From Siderastrea siderea (Eukaryota > Cnidaria > Anthozoa > Scleractinia > Rhizangiidae): DNA of 64,000 nucleotides. Positions 1 through 11,710 of this stretch are shown here, in pieces; positions within the stretch are counted from its first letter, which is position 1; each line of letters starts with the position of its first letter. The stretch covers positions 33,509,769-33,573,768 of the forward strand of contig OZ034975.1 of the NCBI GenBank assembly GCA_964030785.1. Direction: 5' to 3'. Made by a program: the position numbers and the translations under genes. The notes beneath the pieces are model-generated. The model saw nothing but the letters and a program-made list of their open reading frames with translations, was not told where the DNA came from and ran no database searches.

Positions 1-59
1 AACGAAAACGATATGATTAAAAACTGGACAACATAGCCATTATTCTTCTTACGTTTTAG

Positions 60-99
60 AAGAAACAAATGCCCAAGATGCGGGGATCTGGTGGCTATG
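60..99 (+). CDS. Possible juxtamembrane mini-exon of the RTK
   Basis: A 40-base stretch lies between a TTTTAG acceptor ending at 59 and a GTAAGT donor at 100. It ends on a complete codon, which fits the phase of the next exon at 617, and gives a basic, Cys-containing peptide of about 13 residues (ending DLVAM). It would sit between the transmembrane helix and the kinase domain. Support is only splice signals and phase, and no counterpart survives in copy 2, so this is tentative. Confidence 0.35.
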
Positions 100-616
100 G
101 TAAGTAAATTTTGTCATCTGCGGGATTTGTTCTAGAATAGCGAAGTCTTTGGACTGAATTAAATCATGGACCGTCCGCTTATACTCGTTCACTTAAGACC
201 TGCCTGCACTGAAAAGAACGTAGCTATGACCATTTGAGCACACCACCTTGTTATCGCATTGTATTTTACCAGTTAATACTTTTTTCTTAGCATGTTTGAA
301 TTCTGGAATTCCTTTTTTGTGGCCACATGATCGTAAATTGTCTGCAATTAGTCATACAGTATATGATTGAGCCATTGAGATTGACGTACTTGTGACAGAC
401 TTCAGGAAATGTTTACCTACAAAAATAATTGAATCTCTATGGTGCAGTCATTTTACCCTTGTTGTCACCGTCACTTTATGATAGCCCAAGCAGAAGCTTG
501 TGCATTATTTTCTGATGTAAAAACCCTTTTCATTCGAACACCATGTAAATACACTAAAGTTTCTCGTGGCCTGTTGGAGGTATATTAGGTTTTCAAATAT
601 CTGCATTTCTTTCCAG

Positions 617-3600
617 AATCCCATAACTGTTCGTGTAGAGGACCCAACACAGCCCTCAAGAGTGGCACATTCAAATGGCGATCCAGCCTATGCAACCCCA
701 GCAGGGGGAGACTACATGCCACTTCATCCGTCAACTAGAAGCTGGGAAATCAGTCGGGAACATGTCAACATTATTAAAGTCATCGGTAAAGGAGCCTTCT
801 CTCAAGTTGCCCAGGCAACGGTGCGAAATTTACGTGGTAGCAAGGAAGGTATCACGGTGGCGGTAAAGATGCTAAAAGGTAGGATTCTCATTTGTGTTCT
901 TCTAGATCCTTTATATACTCGCATTACGTGCTTTCTGGCTTAAACCGTTTAGATTGGTAACCATTGTTATCAATTCGGTATAACATTTGGTCATTATGAA
1001 CAGAAGAAACGTCAGGTTAAGAAGAAAAGGAATTATAAAATTTTCAGGAGTTTTCGTCTAACGGCGTATGGACTATCTATTTCATTGCCGCTTAAGTTCA
1101 CTTCGGTTTTGAAAAATTTCAAATGTAAGCTCACGCACTAACCAAAAATCTCGCACAAAAATTTGCTTCCAAGGTTAAAAAAAATCGTTCATTAGACATG
1201 ATCGTGGTACTAAATAAGGAACACATGAAAGTGTATTACAAGTATTACGTACTTCAGTTGTATACGGTGTAGATTAAAGAAGCATTAACTTCGAACCAGT
1301 GTGGAATTAAACTCCTTTACTCCGTGTAAGAGTGCATTACTTACTTAAACGTTTTATCTGCAGCGAACGCCCCGGCCTCGGATAGAAAGGATTTGCTGTC
1401 AGAACTTGAATTGATGAAAAAACTGAAACGACATCCTCACGTGATCAAGCTGATGGGATGCGTCACAGAGGGCGGTAATGCAAAATGTTTTTTTTAAATA
1501 TCTTCTGCGATGCTTGTATGGACACGTGATACAGTCATGTAGAGTTCGAAGTGTTCGAATATATTGTTGTATCAGACATTACGAGACAGGGTGTCTTACA
1601 GTGAGCAAAAAGAATTGCATATTTTCACCGACCATGCGGCTTTACTCTTGTTTTCTTAGCGCTCTAACCCGACCATTTTGGAAAGTTTGTTTGACGGCCA
1701 TGTTAATTTTTCCCCTGATATGCTAAACATCATGATAGAGTAACGTGATTTGCGCACATTGCTGAAGAACATCAGATAATGTCTCAACAGCTTAGACCCA
1801 GGTCAAACGCGGTAGGTATCATAAGCCGATCCCAATAGATCAAATTCGTCAATCTTAATTACATCGAAATGGATAGCAAAGGCAATCGTTTTGGTCAAAA
1901 AGCATTGGAAGGACAAACTGGCGCGAAATGAAGAAAAGGTACTGGCTGTACGAGCTCAATCCCAAAGATGATTCAAATCGAGGCTGAAGAGTAGTCATTT
2001 TGAAAATTACAACGTTTGATCCAGAGTGGAATTTCAACCGTTATTAACCACTACCCTAGTAGAAAAGAACGCACAAACCGATCCAAGTGTCAACAAAGCT
2101 GAAAGAAAGGTCAAACTTTTCGTGTGCTTCATTTGATTGGCTCCAGAAAAGCACCATCACCTCGCATAGCAAATTAAGTCATACTCAGTTGTAAGTTATA
2201 CTCTCTTACTCATCGACCAACATCTGTTTCATTGTTCATAGACCCTCTTTTGGTCCTTATTGAGTACGTACCGTTTGGTGATCTGCTGGGCTACTTGAGG
2301 AAGAGTCGAGGGTTGCACGACACATACTATAAGGACCCCGATGTGAAGCCGCAGACCAATCTGACCGCGGAACAGTTGATGAGGTTCGCTTGGCAGATTG
2401 CTGATGGCATGTGTTATTTGTCTTCAAAAAAGGTTAGCTGAAGCGCGAAACCCACCCTCTCCCCTTCCCCCTGCGGCTCCCAAAAACTATCAAAAACGTT
2501 TTCAAAAATGAAGCGTGAGATTTTTTTCTAGATTATACATCGTGACTTGGCGGCAAGAAATGTTCTTGTTGGCGAAGGAGAGAAGTGTAAGGTGACAGAT
2601 TTTGGGATGGCCAGGAATGTGCACCAGGATGATATTTATTCCAGAAAAAGTCGGGTAAGTATTCAAAATTTTATTCAATTCAAAGTATTCCAGTATTGTA
2701 AGATGTTTTACGTTGTGCGAAAAAGGCAGCAATATATGATCGCGCTTGCATTTTTAAACTCTTGAAAAATAATACTAATGATTGCTCAAATCGTCTTTGC
2801 TCAAGCAAACTCATACCAGCCAACTTTAAAAAAACGATTGTTATCTTACGTATTTACAAGCACCAGGCGCTTGAGACGTCGTAACGCAGATATTTTCCCA
2901 TACGCCTTTCGAATAAGACTCCCAGAGTCAAAAAAAGTGCCACTGACGTCGATGATATTGTCACAAACTAAGACCGTAGACATGCTGTGATCTACCCAAA
3001 AACATTGCCTGAAGAAAGTGCTCAAAGAACCATCGATACAGGCTTCCAATAACTTTGTAGAGAGAGCACTCCAAACTTACACTCGACTTGGTGTCATTTA
3101 CATATAAGCACAGAGAAGATAGTACCCACTTGAGTGAAAACATTTTTCTGTATGTGTTCACAGGGTCGTCTGCCTGTTAAATGGACTGCTTATGAAGCTC
3201 TGATGTATGGAACATACACAACACAAAGTGATGTGTAAGTGTCTTTTCACGTGTCCCTTCTTTGGTCACCGTCGGGTCATTTTGGTAACCTCCGTTCCCT
3301 TCAAGGTTGAGTTACGAAGTAAACGAAGGTTACTACTGGAACTAAGTGTTTATTGGGATCCCTGACCATTTGCATATTTAATATATTTTAAACACCTACG
3401 TTACCAAGCTAAGTTAAGGTTTAATGCATTCCGTATTAAATTAAAATACGAGTATTTGTGACTTCAAGCTAAACAGCGCTAGAAAATCGTCTAGCAATCC
3501 AAGACGGTTTGCATAAACTTTCACTTATATTTCGGGTGATTAATGCAACCGGACGTTCACGGTGTAAAATGTTCTTAGACAAAGTCACAAGTTGATTTTT

Positions 3601-6199
3601 TGATATATACATATTTTAAACTAGATTTCTTCTTTTTCAACTGAATCAGTTTACATTTAATGTGTATTTTTATTGTTGATGCCTAGCATCCCTATTTTTG
3701 TTGCTTAATTTACATTTTATTTTTTCACACGAAAAATTAGCTGTCTGACGAACGCTAGAACTGTTAAAAGTTCAGTCCTCCCGTGTTTGTGTTATGTTAT
3801 GTATGTTATGTTAGGAAAGGTTAGAATGGTTGATTATGTTATTGCTTCACTTAACATAAACTTGCTTTGTATCGAGCATCGAAAACGGAGAAAACGCACT
3901 TTAGTCTCAGGCGAATTAGGTTAGGCCTTCTTGAGCAAGTACTTTTTCAGCGGTATCTCTTCAAAAAGTCATTTTTTTTTCTTCAAAAAGGCATTTTTTT
4001 TTCAGGCAATTTGACGTTCTGGTCCGGATTCGGCCCGCAACATCAGGCATGCTATAGGAATGGAAAATTGAAATTATGGACTGGTATTTACTGTGCTATT
4101 TTTCAAGTCCCCGCTGTTGCGCTAGCCTTACTACCCACATGACAGTGTTGGCCGGTAACCGACGGTGTCATTGAAATAGAGGTAGAAAACCACCTTTCTA
4201 GTATCTAACCTATTTAACTGGGATAATCATCCTATTTTCCCATTTGTTTGTAGTTGGAGTTATGGCATCCTGCTGTACGAGATTCTCACTGTAGGTAAGT
4301 TGTAACTGAGTTGTTTTACGTCCAATTTGCCTTTCAGGCGATTTATAGACAAAACCACCATGTTGGTAAACATGGTGTCACAAATTAATACAAAAAATTA
4401 ATGTTTAGGAAGGATCGAACTGGCTACGTGTGATCAGAAAACACGTTCAGTGTTTTGTTATGTGCAATAAATTTATACCAGCATGCTTAACAAATGCTGA
4501 ACTTCATTTCGTCTAGGTGGATCTCCATATCCCGACATAAATGCCCAACAAATCGCCGGGAAGCTTCAAGAAGGGTACAGAATGCCAAAACCGAGACATG
4601 TTGATGAAAAACTGTAAGTAAATTTCTATCTGTTTGATCTTTGTTTTCAATTAGTATTTGGAGAATCTTATTGCAAACTTCAGTAAGTGTCATTGTTGTC
4701 CAGCTGTGGTGTTAGAGACAAGGGGTCATTTTTTAAAAGACTATTGAACAACTGGCCCACCCTAGGGGCTGGGTAATCTTCTCGAACGGATTTTGGATAT
4801 TTGTATTTTTTTTATGTGCAAGTTAGAGCCACCAAACTTGGTGACTTTTCCTAAACTTTTTCTGAAAACAATTTAGAGCAACATGTCAAAGTTCATGGGA
4901 TTTGAAGTTGCCATAACAATCATGTTTTGACAGGTATTTTTTTCCGAATTTAAAATTTCCTCCTTTTGATGACAACAGTTTTAAGATAATTTTTGTTTTG
5001 CTTGTTTAGTTGATTTTCATTATTGTTTAGTCAATTTTGCTGCTTTTCTTTTCGGAAATTTCTAGAAATGCAAGATGGCGGATCCAAGATGGCCGCCGCT
5101 TGAGAACATGACGTAATTCCCAAGTCATGTGACGTTATCGGCTAATACTGCGCACTTCAAAGGAAACATGTTTAGACGTACTATACATCCTCTAAGGCTC
5201 GTTGTCACACGTCTGAGTTACGGAATCCTTCCCCCGCTCCCTGAAGACCAAAAAGGGGGAAAATGTATGAATAGGGAAAGGTTAACTGTGTGCCTTTGGC
5301 GGAAATTGTCCATGTCGAAAAGTACAGCTCTACTAAATAGACTTCAGTGTGTTCATCTGTCGTTTTGTGTGTGTGTGTGTTTTAACATATTCTTACTTCA
5401 TGTTCTCTTTCTGATCTCAAAAGGCAACCATTACTCACCTCTAACAGCAGTATCGACCATCAAAGGACCTGATAAATGTTCTAATCCAGTTTTGTTTAGC
5501 CGGTTTTTGGACAACCCTTACACTGAACAGTGGCACCATGATTGGACCATATTTGAGTTGATGTTTTATACTAATGATTCGTTTTTTTTTTTACATGGTT
5601 TAGATATCAGATCATGATGAAATGCTGGGAAGAAAGCCCAAATGACCGCCCCACTTTTGAGAAACTAAGGAAGACGATGAAAGATATGGAGAGAAACCAC
5701 AAGGTAAACAGGATCAATTTGAAGAAAGGTTATGTTTATTTCAGGGCAAGCGGTATCATATAACTTTTTTTCGTGTACCATGAATTGTAAAAACAAGAAA
5801 AAAGCCTGTAGCTTTCGACTTGTTAAGGACGGAGTTTCTGCCCCATTGCTTCCATATATTAATTATTTCAAGAAGCATTTTTTTTACCACAGGATTTCAT
5901 TCTTCATATTCAATACATCTTTATTCAGTTTCATCTAATTTACCTGGAACATAAAATGGCTTTCTGATGCTGTGGTGAAGCGAAATCCGCCACAGTGATG
6001 CTTTCATTAGATTCCAGAAAACAAGCAGACTGTTCTTGCCATATCAACCCCATAAAGTAACCAAAACGGTTGGTGTGTGGTATAAACTTTCAACAGATCC
6101 CAGTTGACGTATATATATTTTTCTTTACAGACGTATGTCAACCTCAACAAGTACGAAAACAGCCTGTACGCTAACATCAACGACCTGACAGCAGAGTAG
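617..6199 (+). CDS. Receptor tyrosine kinase, FGFR/Ret/Cad96Ca-like, complete kinase domain and C-tail (copy 1)
   Basis: Exons, each with AG/GT borders and consistent phase: 617-878, 1364-1474, 2242-2432, 2532-2654, 3164-3234, 4254-4294, 4517-4613, 5604-5703 and 6131-6199 (stop TAG 6197-6199). The product is the cytoplasmic part of a membrane receptor kinase: a juxtamembrane segment with YMPL, the glycine loop GKGAFSQV, the lysine in VAVKMLK, the alpha-C glutamate in [10 protein letters not shown], a short kinase insert, the catalytic loop [11 protein letters not shown], an activation loop with one Tyr (DIYSRK), [18 protein letters not shown] and the C-lobe. The last exon gives a short tail with three Tyr-X-Asn motifs (YVN, YEN, YAN), the binding pattern of Grb2-type SH2 domains. 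All catalytic residues are present and no exon is broken. The ectodomain and transmembrane exons lie upstream of the window. The exact receptor subfamily is inference from kinase motifs. Confidence 0.93.
4745..5284. repeat. Old relic of a TTAA-type element in an RTK intron
   Basis: This intron stretch resembles the free-standing TTAA element at 54438-55019: shared runs include the 'accaaacttggtgac' region, a 'caagatggcggatccaag' stretch, a CRE-like TGACGT patch and the end 'gaccaaaaaggg...gaatagggaaaggttaa'. A diverged version is also in the equivalent intron of copy 2 (about 48940-50000), so the insertion predates the duplication. Borders are approximate. Confidence 0.5.
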
Positions 6200-7485
6200 A
6201 TGTTCATTTGCATTTGTATCAACCACTGTTTTCGTCAACAAAATATTTTTTTATGGTAGTTGTCAATGAACCAGCCATTCGAACGAACATTTTTTTATCA
6301 TGCTTGCCAACATTAAGTGACCATCTGCATAGTTTCTTAACGTGATTTTAGTGGACCATTTTGCAAAGATTTTAATTAGCACAAGTATTTGTTGCGGGTG
6401 TTATTTTCAAGGAAACCGTAAGAGATACGACGCCTTTTATTACTTAAGCATACGGAATTTACAGTCATAGTTAGGAAAATAGACCTTATTGCTTCGAATA
6501 AGCGTAGAAAGTGATTTTTTTTTCTAATGGTGTTAAATTATTTTCATTTGGTTATAATCTTGGAGAATTCATTTAACTTAATGAGAACTAAATTTAATCT
6601 AATCACAGCCTCCTCTTATTTCATGCATTTATATTCTGTCTGGCTGTTTTTAATGCCGTGAAGGGTTGATGCTATGTTTTGGATTCGTAACACAAACAGG
6701 GCACATATTCCTGGAGATGTTTCTTTTTGGCGAAAATTACAGGCCCCTTATCTCTGAACCAAGCTGCAGGTGTATGACGTGATATTCTTTCTGAGCATTG
6801 GTTACAAATGATGTCGTTAAACGAGGTAAAATATTGTTGTAACGTTGCCACATGAAACTGTCTGCAGGCCCGTGACAAGACGTTTCGTTTTTACAATCTG
6901 GATTTTTTAAGTCCGGATTTTGATTTAGATTTGCGTTTCTTCACTTAAATCCAAAAACGGATTATGAATCCATATGATCCACGCTAGGGAAGCATTCATT
7001 GAATCACATCCAAAACCAGGTATGTCGGATTTATGATCCGGAGCGTTTCTTTACCACGGATGGAAAAAAATACGCATACTCGCGGTTACACAAAACAAAA
7101 CGACTAAAAAATTCTACATGACCTTTCTGCCTGAAAGGTCTATTTTTGCCGTCATTTTTGACCATGGATAGCCCATTTTTAGATCATCCTTTCTTTTGGA
7201 CACTAAAATCCAATAATCCAGACTTGCTCAACCATTCTAAGCAAAAACATTTAAAATAGAAACAGCTGCTGTTCGTCGTATGTGGTACTGATTTCTGCGA
7301 TATTCTGTTTTTTTTTTTACATGGGGAGGGGGGGGGGGATGATAAACAGCCATGGCAGGTCACGTATCCTTGAGGGTACACAGTTTCATGCTTGAGTATA
7401 AAAATTACTACATCCTTAACAATTTCAGCCTACGTAATTTTTTGACACGTTGGAAGTACGTTTCCTATAAATTCTAGAGTGCTCT
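6200..7485. other. Gap between convergent genes (3' flank of RTK and Ig gene)
   Basis: This holds the RTK 3' UTR and the downstream flank shared with copy 2 (51003-55249, where it is interrupted by several insertions). I see no coding exon. A poly-G run occurs at about 7330. Confidence 0.5.
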
Positions 7486-7869
7486 TCAGCTATCTTCATT
7501 TTCAAGGAGACGAAGCCTCGGAAGACGTTTTTGTTCTTCTGATAAGATAATGATGAGTTTATCTCTCCGTTTTTCTTTCACCACATAGTACTTCGCTCAA
7601 CTTGTGGTAACCATTTTCAACTTCCTAGCTTTAGCTTGATCCATTCTTGGCCTTGTACTAAGAGAGAAGAGAAGAGATTATTGTGGGACTCAGTTCGGCT
7701 ATTTTGGTGTAGGTGCACTTAATCATAACATTTTGTTACGGCTTGCGCATTATACACCCTAATAGAAACCAGAATAAATGGAAACAAATGGTCGAGAAAG
7801 CAGTAATTGAATCGCGATTTTTTAAAGGAAACCAGACATCTGATAAGAATATGTTAGATACGAAACGTT

Positions 7870-8600
7870 GGTGAGCGTATTGTCTCTTGCCCTAAGGGAA
7901 CGGCCAGGGACTAGAGCATTGCGTGATGAGTATTATGAGTTTGCCATACATCATGGTCAAATCACGGGTAAGTCAAATGTTGTACTGCTCAAATTTCGGC
8001 AAAAAATCGCGCGCGGGTCGCATTCAGATGTAAAACTTGACTTACCCGAGAGAGGGTGAGTTTGGAATTTGGCGATACAGAAGTCACTCATGTGAGTCCC
8101 CCGGTGGAGCGAAATTTAGCGCTATGTCCCAGGCTTAACCGTTAGTTTGACCCTCTTTTCCTTACAAGCCTATGGTGATGGCGATTTAGAAAAGTTAGTT
8201 CGTTTTTAATGCAAGACTGTACTTCGAGAGATGAACCAATTGACAATCAAATCACATAGAAAGGTGGGGCATTTATGCTTTTTGAAATGTGTTGTGGTTT
8301 GAAAGTGCTGACTATGGATTAAATCGATTTTTAGCGGGCATTTTGATCGGGGCCTCGAATGTCGGTTGGCAAATTTGAATTTCCGTTTTCCTACCTTTAG
8401 CTCTTTTCAGTACACGACATGTCGTCGCATCGATCGTTAATCAGAAAATCGCCCAAAACGGCCTTCAGAAGCTCGGAAAAGCGATAAAAACACAGCAAAC
8501 ACACAACAGGTGAGGTTTTTCAAACTTCATATTCATTTTAATGTGTTTTCGGCGGAAAACCTCCAATTATTTTCTATCGAATTTCAGCTCCGTACAAACT
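7870..8600. other. Copy-1-specific stretch without a recognised gene
   Basis: Homology to copy 2 is lost after 'gaaacgttgg' (7863) and resumes near 8780. It holds a small inverted repeat (gggtaagtcaa near 7970 and its reverse complement near 8037) but no coding signal I can support. It is probably another old insertion. Confidence 0.35.
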
Positions 8601-9000
8601 CTCATATTACGCTTTGGTTACCTGAGGTGAGATACGAAATTAACGATCGGGAGCCTGTTCTCTCTTGATTAGTGGGGAAACTAAATATATATGTTCCCAG
8701 TGGCTTCATGCTGACGAAATCTATAAGATCAGCGTCGCTCTGATAAGCCATGCACTTTCTTTGCAATAGTGCATTTTGTACCTTGTCTGCTGTATGCATT
8801 TTGAACTACTTGAATTTGAGATTTTCGGATATAATCTTTGCTGGGTTAAATGTTTCTCTACTTCATAACACCTCAAGTATGTATTAAGCAAAAAAAATGG
8901 GTTTAGATTCCCACACTATTCCCAAAATGATCTTCTTTTTAAGAACGTACGGACATAAACTTGATAAAACTGATAACTGAAGAATGGCAAAAAATACTGA

Positions 9001-9026
9001 TAAAAATAAATAAATAAATAAATAAA
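9001..9026. repeat. (AAAT)n microsatellite
   Basis: A run of about six AAAT units. The matching place in copy 2 (56758-56790) carries a different tetranucleotide run (AATC)n, so the tract has been remodelled since the duplication. Confidence 0.8.
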
Positions 9027-9271
9027 CTTGGTATGGCCTCCTCGATCGTAAGATAAAAAAATATTACAAGAGGCAAAATTATTATTATTTTTTAATTTTG
9101 TGCTTAATTTCAGTTGATTACGTCTATTTGACTAACATTTTTATTAGATGTCGTGTTTTTTCGTCAAATAAATCTTCAACGAGGATATCTGAAAAACCCG
9201 CAGCCACAATGTTAGCGATGTTTGACCGCACATGGGTGGAAAGACAAAAATAGTTTAATCTCCTCACATCG

Positions 9272-9631
9272 TCATGAAGCAATATCGAGTAAATGAAAAA
9301 TGTTACACTGAAAAGTCCACTGAAAAAGAAAATTTTGCAGTGGCTCAGGTGGGACTCGAACCCACGACCTTCTTCGACAGAAACACTGAAATCCTCTTTT
9401 ATATGTTGCGGCCTTGCATGTTTTACAGGATTCGCATGTCTGTCTCAGGAAACTCTTGTGCGCATGTAAGATCAAAGGGATTCATCCACGCGCCGTTCCA
9501 TCTGTGGCTTGGTAGCTCAGATGGTAGAGCGGTGGACTAGTTATCCGAAGGTCGTCGGTTCGAGTCCCACCTGAGCCACTAAAAATTCTCTTTTTCAGTA
9601 GAATTTTCAGTGTAGCACTTACCATTTTCTT
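9272..9631. mobile_element. Inverted-repeat element (MITE-like) with tRNA-like core
   Basis: The element is flanked by a 9-bp direct repeat CTCACATCG (9263-9271 and 9632-9640), read as the target-site duplication. Its ends are inverted copies of each other over about 75 bp (9298-9366 against 9548-9620), sharing 'acactgaaaa', 'actgaaaaag' and a tRNA 3'-half sequence. Copy 2 near 57075-57105 lacks the element and so gives the empty site. A 9-bp duplication with long terminal inverted repeats suggests a Mutator-like (MULE) derivative. That superfamily call is inference. Confidence 0.7.
9506..9578 (+). tRNA. tRNA-Thr(AGU)-like sequence within the inverted-repeat element
   Basis: Seventy-three bases fold as a cloverleaf: a 7-bp acceptor stem with two G-U pairs, a 4-bp D stem (GCTC/GAGC), anticodon loop CTAGTTA with anticodon AGT, and a box-B-like GGTTCGAGTCC T arm. 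Defects are one mismatch in the anticodon stem (G27-A43) and a C-C mismatch in the T stem (51-63). The 3' half is repeated in antisense at 9342-9366. It is therefore more likely a tRNA-derived part of a mobile element than a working tRNA gene. Confidence 0.45.
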
Positions 9632-9986
9632 CTCACATCGACAATAACGAAATTAAAAGGTTTCCGGTACACAGGTAACGTTTATAGGAAGCTTTGTGGG
9701 AATCATTCCAACTGCTATCACTCCTATAGTATTTATTGCTGGCGGAATGAAGGCACATCCCTGTGAAAACTTTATTATAGTCTGTGTTCTGTTCAGTATA
9801 TGTATAGTAATGCTGTTTGCCACGAGTTGATTGCTACAAGAAATTACTCTCCATTACGTAAAAGGAGCCCTTAAGACTCCGAAGACGAAAGTCTGGCGGA
9901 AAACTTTTATTGTTTTGCCAAAAGGTCTTGGTAGCAGGAAACAAGTTAATATTTTAAAGAACAACACAACACTTTTAAGTTTCAAA

Positions 9987-10019
9987 GACATGTTTCGGCA
10001 TCCCTGATGCCATCCTCAG
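9987..10019 (-). ncRNA. Hammerhead-ribozyme-like motif, left PLE repeat
   Basis: On the - strand: CTGAGGA (10019-10013), one extra U, a 6-bp stem II GGCATC/GATGCC, GAAAC, then ATGTC with the expected cleavage after the C at 9987. Stem III is minimal (AC..GU). Flanks TTCAA and TTTGAA can form stem I with a one-base bulge. The pattern CUGANGA - stem II - GAAA - UH is the conserved hammerhead core. The extra U before stem II makes it a variant. Confidence 0.5.
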
Positions 10020-10169
10020 TTGAAGGAAAAAGTTACAACAAATTAAGCTATTTATATGCAATAGTGATTAGAATTGTAAATGAAAATGTATAAGTAAGAG
10101 TGACAAGAAAAAAGCGTGATTATGTGAAATCTAATGTGGTTTTCACAAAGACATCAAGTACCTCACTCA

Positions 10170-10758
10170 AATTCTCAGAAGAACCTTTTCCCTACCCATC
10201 CTATTGGAAGGGTTATTAATCAATATGTAACCAGGGTCGAAAGCGAAGTTTGCTCTGTGGGTTGTGTTCCTGACAAGGTCTCAACTTAATTCTTATTTCA
10301 AGTTACCTTATATAGGCCATTATTCTGGCGTCACTCAGAAACGTATTCGCCACCTGATAAAACGCTACTGTAATAACATTGATATTAAGTTAATTTTCTC
10401 TTCTTTTAAAATCGGAAACTTGTTTAGCTCGAAGGACCCTATCCCAAGCAATCTCCGTTCGAGTGTTGTTTACAAATTTTCATGAGCAGGCTGTAACGCT
10501 TGTTACGTCGGTGAAACCACTCGTCACTTTTCAACATGCGTACGTGAGCATTTAGCTACTGATAGGGCCTCTCACGTGTACAAACACTTGCAACAATCTG
10601 AAAATTGCCGCGATTTGTGTTCGACCAATTGTTTCAGCATTTTAGACTGCGCCACTACAAGCTTTCAACTAAAGAACAAAGAATCCTTACATATCCACTG
10701 GGAAAAGCCCACTTTAAATCAACAGGTTAAACATGTTAATTTAAAGTTGTTTGTTTAG
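10170..10758 (+). pseudogene. PLE reverse-transcriptase end plus GIY-YIG endonuclease, broken
   Basis: The reading frame gives a PLE-type C-terminal RT segment (FPTHPIGRVINQYV), then after a frameshift near 10285 the linker FKLPYIGHYSGVTQKRIRHL, and then the nuclease domain with CYVGETTRHF in place of the canonical YIG motif and REHL downstream. A TGA at about 10483 falls exactly where a Cys precedes AGCNACYVGE, consistent with TGT to TGA. The catalytic core of the RT is absent, so this copy could only be mobilised in trans. Confidence 0.75.
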
Positions 10759-10864
10759 ATTTCACATAATCACACTTTTCTCTTGTCACTCTTACTTATA
10801 CATTTTCATTTACAATTCTAATCACTATTGCATATAAATAGCTTTGTTGTAACTTTTTCATTTT

Positions 10865-10897
10865 CTGAGGATGGCATCAGGGATGCCGAAACATGTC
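10865..10897 (+). ncRNA. Hammerhead-ribozyme-like motif, right PLE repeat
   Basis: This is the same variant core as in the left repeat, now on the + strand: CTGAGGA (10865-10871), stem II GGCATC/GATGCC, GAAA (10888-10891) and cleavage expected after C10897. The sequence 5' of the core differs from the left copy (TTCATTTT instead of CCTTCAA), so stem I is weaker here. It may be inactive. Confidence 0.4.
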
Positions 10898-11231
10898 TTT
10901 GAAACTTAAAAGTGTTGTGTTGTTCTTTAAAATATTTTATTGTTTTAATATGTTTTTCCATGTACTCACCGATTTTGATGTTAAATGGATCGGAAGATGT
11001 TATACCATCAGTAGCAGTACAAGTGTAGTTTCCAAAGTGTTCCTCCTGCACAGCAGTGATGGTGAATATTGTGCTTTCTCCTTTCTGCAGCTGAATTCCA
11101 TTCTTCTTCCAGGTAATAATTGGAGGTGGATATCCACTGACAGGGCAGCAAATTGTCAGCTGCTCACTTAGTGCTACACTGTAATCCCTCCTGGTACAAT
11201 ATGTGTCGTCTTGTTTGACAACACCTTAACG

Positions 11232-11710
11232 TTAAAGTGCACCTAACCCCAAAAATTGTTTCCCCGTCAAATAAATTTTGTTATCATTTGGAGCATTTCG
11301 TCACAAAAAGTGTTTGATTTGGTTGAATCCCTGATTTTCTGTGCGCGGTTGAAGTACGGAAAATCGGGCGAAAATAGACACCATTTTGGTTCAGGGTCGA
11401 GCAGTGAGGGCATGGGACTAGTCACCTTGTGACGTCAAATCAAGAACTCGCAGTCTCGCGCTATCTTTATCGAAGCTACATTTCTCTTGAGCTCTCGAAG
11501 ATGTACAGAAAACTGTCGACCGTTTGTATTGCTCGGAGACGTAGTAACCAAAGAAACGAATCACAAGACGTATCACTACATAATACAACATTCTTTGACG
11601 ACGAGCGGCCAGAGGCGAAGAGACGAAATAAGCGGATTTTTTAAAGCAATAGCGAGCAAAGCGGCAGCCTTCCAAGCACTCGATACTAGGCTCGATTCAA
11701 CTTAAGCAAA
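11232..11710. repeat. End of a TTAA-type DNA transposon family
   Basis: It starts TTAA + AGTGCACCTAACCCC at 11232. The same family, inverted, ends with ...GGTGCACT + TTAA inside the 787-bp repeats (26269-26272 and equivalent). Shared internal runs include 'gatttggttgaatccctgattttctgtgc' here and 'gatttggcaaaattctcgattttctgtgc' there. TTAA targets are typical of piggyBac and Kolobok. I could not place the other end. It abuts the Ig exon of copy 1. Confidence 0.5.

Larger units (their letters stand above)
9916..10934 (+). mobile_element. Penelope-like element (PLE), non-autonomous, with inverted terminal repeats
   Basis: The insertion is bounded by a 12-bp direct repeat TTTTATTGTTTT (9904-9915 and 10935-10946). 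Copy 2 near 63300-63325 has the uninterrupted sequence. The left terminal repeat (9947-10133) and right terminal repeat (10756-10934) are inverted relative to each other and nearly identical. About 30 extra bases lie outside the left repeat. The body encodes a broken RT-end plus GIY-YIG fragment. PLEs are known to carry LTR-like terminal repeats, sometimes inverted, and to house hammerhead ribozymes. Confidence 0.85.
7486..11224 (-). pseudogene. Ig-domain protein gene, 3' part (copy 1, disrupted)
   Basis: The Ig exon spans 11224-10970 with a GTGAGT donor. It reads as an I-set-like Ig fold: first Cys in LTICCPVSG, Trp in ITWKKNG, and a second Cys in FGNYTCTATDG. The last exon runs from a CTCTTAG acceptor (exon start 7657) to about 7486. 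It is the counterpart of the open 67-codon exon at 55450-55250 in copy 2, but here carries an internal TGA (7597-7599) next to a +1/-1 indel pair. Exons between them are not resolved. Homology to copy 2 stops just upstream of the Ig exon (about 11230), where a TTAA-type repeat begins and replaces the upstream part. The protein would be an extracellular or membrane Ig protein. I do not recognise the cytoplasmic tail. Confidence 0.7.

Noticed and set aside
9506..9578. A normal tRNA-Thr gene
   Set aside because: Mismatches in anticodon and T stems and an inverted partial copy within a mobile element make an ordinary gene unlikely; kept as tRNA-like.
11170..11200. Frameshift in Ig exon copy 1
   Set aside because: A first alignment suggested one, but the codon count from the conserved Lys to the LTI motif equals that of copy 2 (20 codons), so the exon is open.
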